Origin: Chrysosporum bergii ANA360D
Lineage (GTDB): Bacteria > Cyanobacteriota > Cyanobacteriia > Cyanobacteriales > Nostocaceae
Reading direction: 5' to 3'
Assembly: GCF_029891735.1 (NCBI RefSeq)
Contig: NZ_JANQDH010000071.1
Location: 1 to 36,954 of the forward strand
DNA length: 36,954 bases
The notes beneath the pieces were generated by a model that was given only the letters and a program-made list of their open reading frames with translations, ran no database searches and was not told where the DNA came from. Position 1 is the first letter of the stretch; each line of letters opens with the position of its first letter. Below, one piece after another: positions 36,739 through 36,954 of this stretch. The position numbers and the translations under genes are program-made.

Positions 36739-36954
36739 TCAAAAAAATGGGTTGAAAACCCCGTCGTAGAACGACGGCTTTTCTTGATTATGGATATATT
36801 TCTTCAGCACCTGAAGTGGCGCACCACCAACAGAAGACACAAAGTAACTAGGACTCCATAGAGCTTGCTTCCCATAGGGTTTAGGAAATCCACCTTGACC
36901 GTATCTAGGGCTAGACACACCTTTTAAAGCATTAACAATTTGAGATATTGAAAG
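36739..36954 (-). CDS. tnpA: IS200/IS605-family transposase TnpA, C-terminal part (runs off the right edge)
   Basis: TnpA is a Y1 HUH single-strand transposase. The last 71 codons are open to the window edge: SISQIVNALKGVSSPRYG, then LWSPSYFVSSVGGAPLQVLK and KYIHNQEK. This matches the C-terminal third of IS200/IS605 TnpA, including the region around the catalytic tyrosine helix. The stop is TGA at 36739-36741. The coding end overlaps a hairpin, CCGTCGT-AGA-ACGACGG (36761-36777), flanked by AAAACC and CTTTT, which is the typical subterminal hairpin recognised by TnpA. The N-terminal part lies outside the window, so intactness cannot be judged. Confidence 0.85.
   Translation of the reverse strand, partial: LSISQIVNALKGVSSPRYGQGGFPKPYGKQALWSPSYFVSSVGGAPLQVLKKYIHNQEKPSFYDGVFNPFF
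36761..36777. repeat. Subterminal hairpin of the IS200/IS605 element
   Basis: A perfect 7-bp inverted repeat with a three-base AGA loop lies within the end of tnpA. Imperfect palindromes near the ends of these elements are recognised as single-stranded hairpins by the Y1 transposase. Confidence 0.65.

Noticed and set aside
1-36954. CRISPR array, tRNA or rRNA genes
   Set aside because: No regularly spaced direct repeats of CRISPR size and no T-loop or rRNA consensus stretches were recognised by eye.

Overview
The window looks like cyanobacterial chromosome, most likely from a filamentous Nostocales-type genome. The evidence is repeated GCGATCGC (HIP1) octamers inside and between genes, heptanucleotide STRR arrays, a SecA without the C-terminal zinc domain, a LabA-type NYN protein, and DNA rich in A+T. 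Taxon assignment below cyanobacteria is inference.

Layout: (1) 1-8.5 kb is an accessory island on the minus strand: a type I restriction-modification locus ordered hsdM, DUF1016/YhcG-type nuclease, hsdS, HEPN/DUF4145-like gene, hsdR. It is flanked on both sides by gene debris (a DUF4351 tail and a WD40 tail on the left; COP23-like and PsbP-like pieces on the right). (2) 8.6-15.8 kb carries individual chromosomal genes: an EamA transporter, a peptidoglycan-binding/HEAT membrane protein, a DUF2141 secreted protein, a histidine kinase, an LD-carboxypeptidase and an Hsp70-family protein. (3) 16-18.7 kb holds a GT2 glycosyltransferase followed by a large protein joining a collapsed GT-B glycosyltransferase to a complete UDP-galactopyranose mutase, pointing to galactofuranose-containing polysaccharide. 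(4) 18.9-27.4 kb is housekeeping: secA, a MoxR ATPase, ribF, a metallo-beta-lactamase-fold hydrolase, surE and pheS. (5) 27.6-29.4 kb is an A+T-rich two-gene insert, DUF262 plus an MAE_28990-like HEPN protein with an ATGA overlap, a candidate defence or toxin module. (6) 29.4-33.1 kb carries recQ, leuA and a labA-like gene. (7) 33.1-36.95 kb is partly decayed: about 1 kb with only remnants, a lysozyme-like membrane protein, a TnpB right-end remnant beside an SDR gene, a YjbQ protein, and the 3' end of an IS200/IS605 tnpA at the edge.

The best candidates for something less described are the DUF262-HEPN pair, the five-gene type I RM locus with two extra nuclease-type genes, and the GT-B/UGM fusion. 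Several starts were moved from the longest reading frame using Shine-Dalgarno sites, ATG codons or, for recQ, a terminator lying in the would-be N-terminus. No tRNA, rRNA or CRISPR array was recognised.
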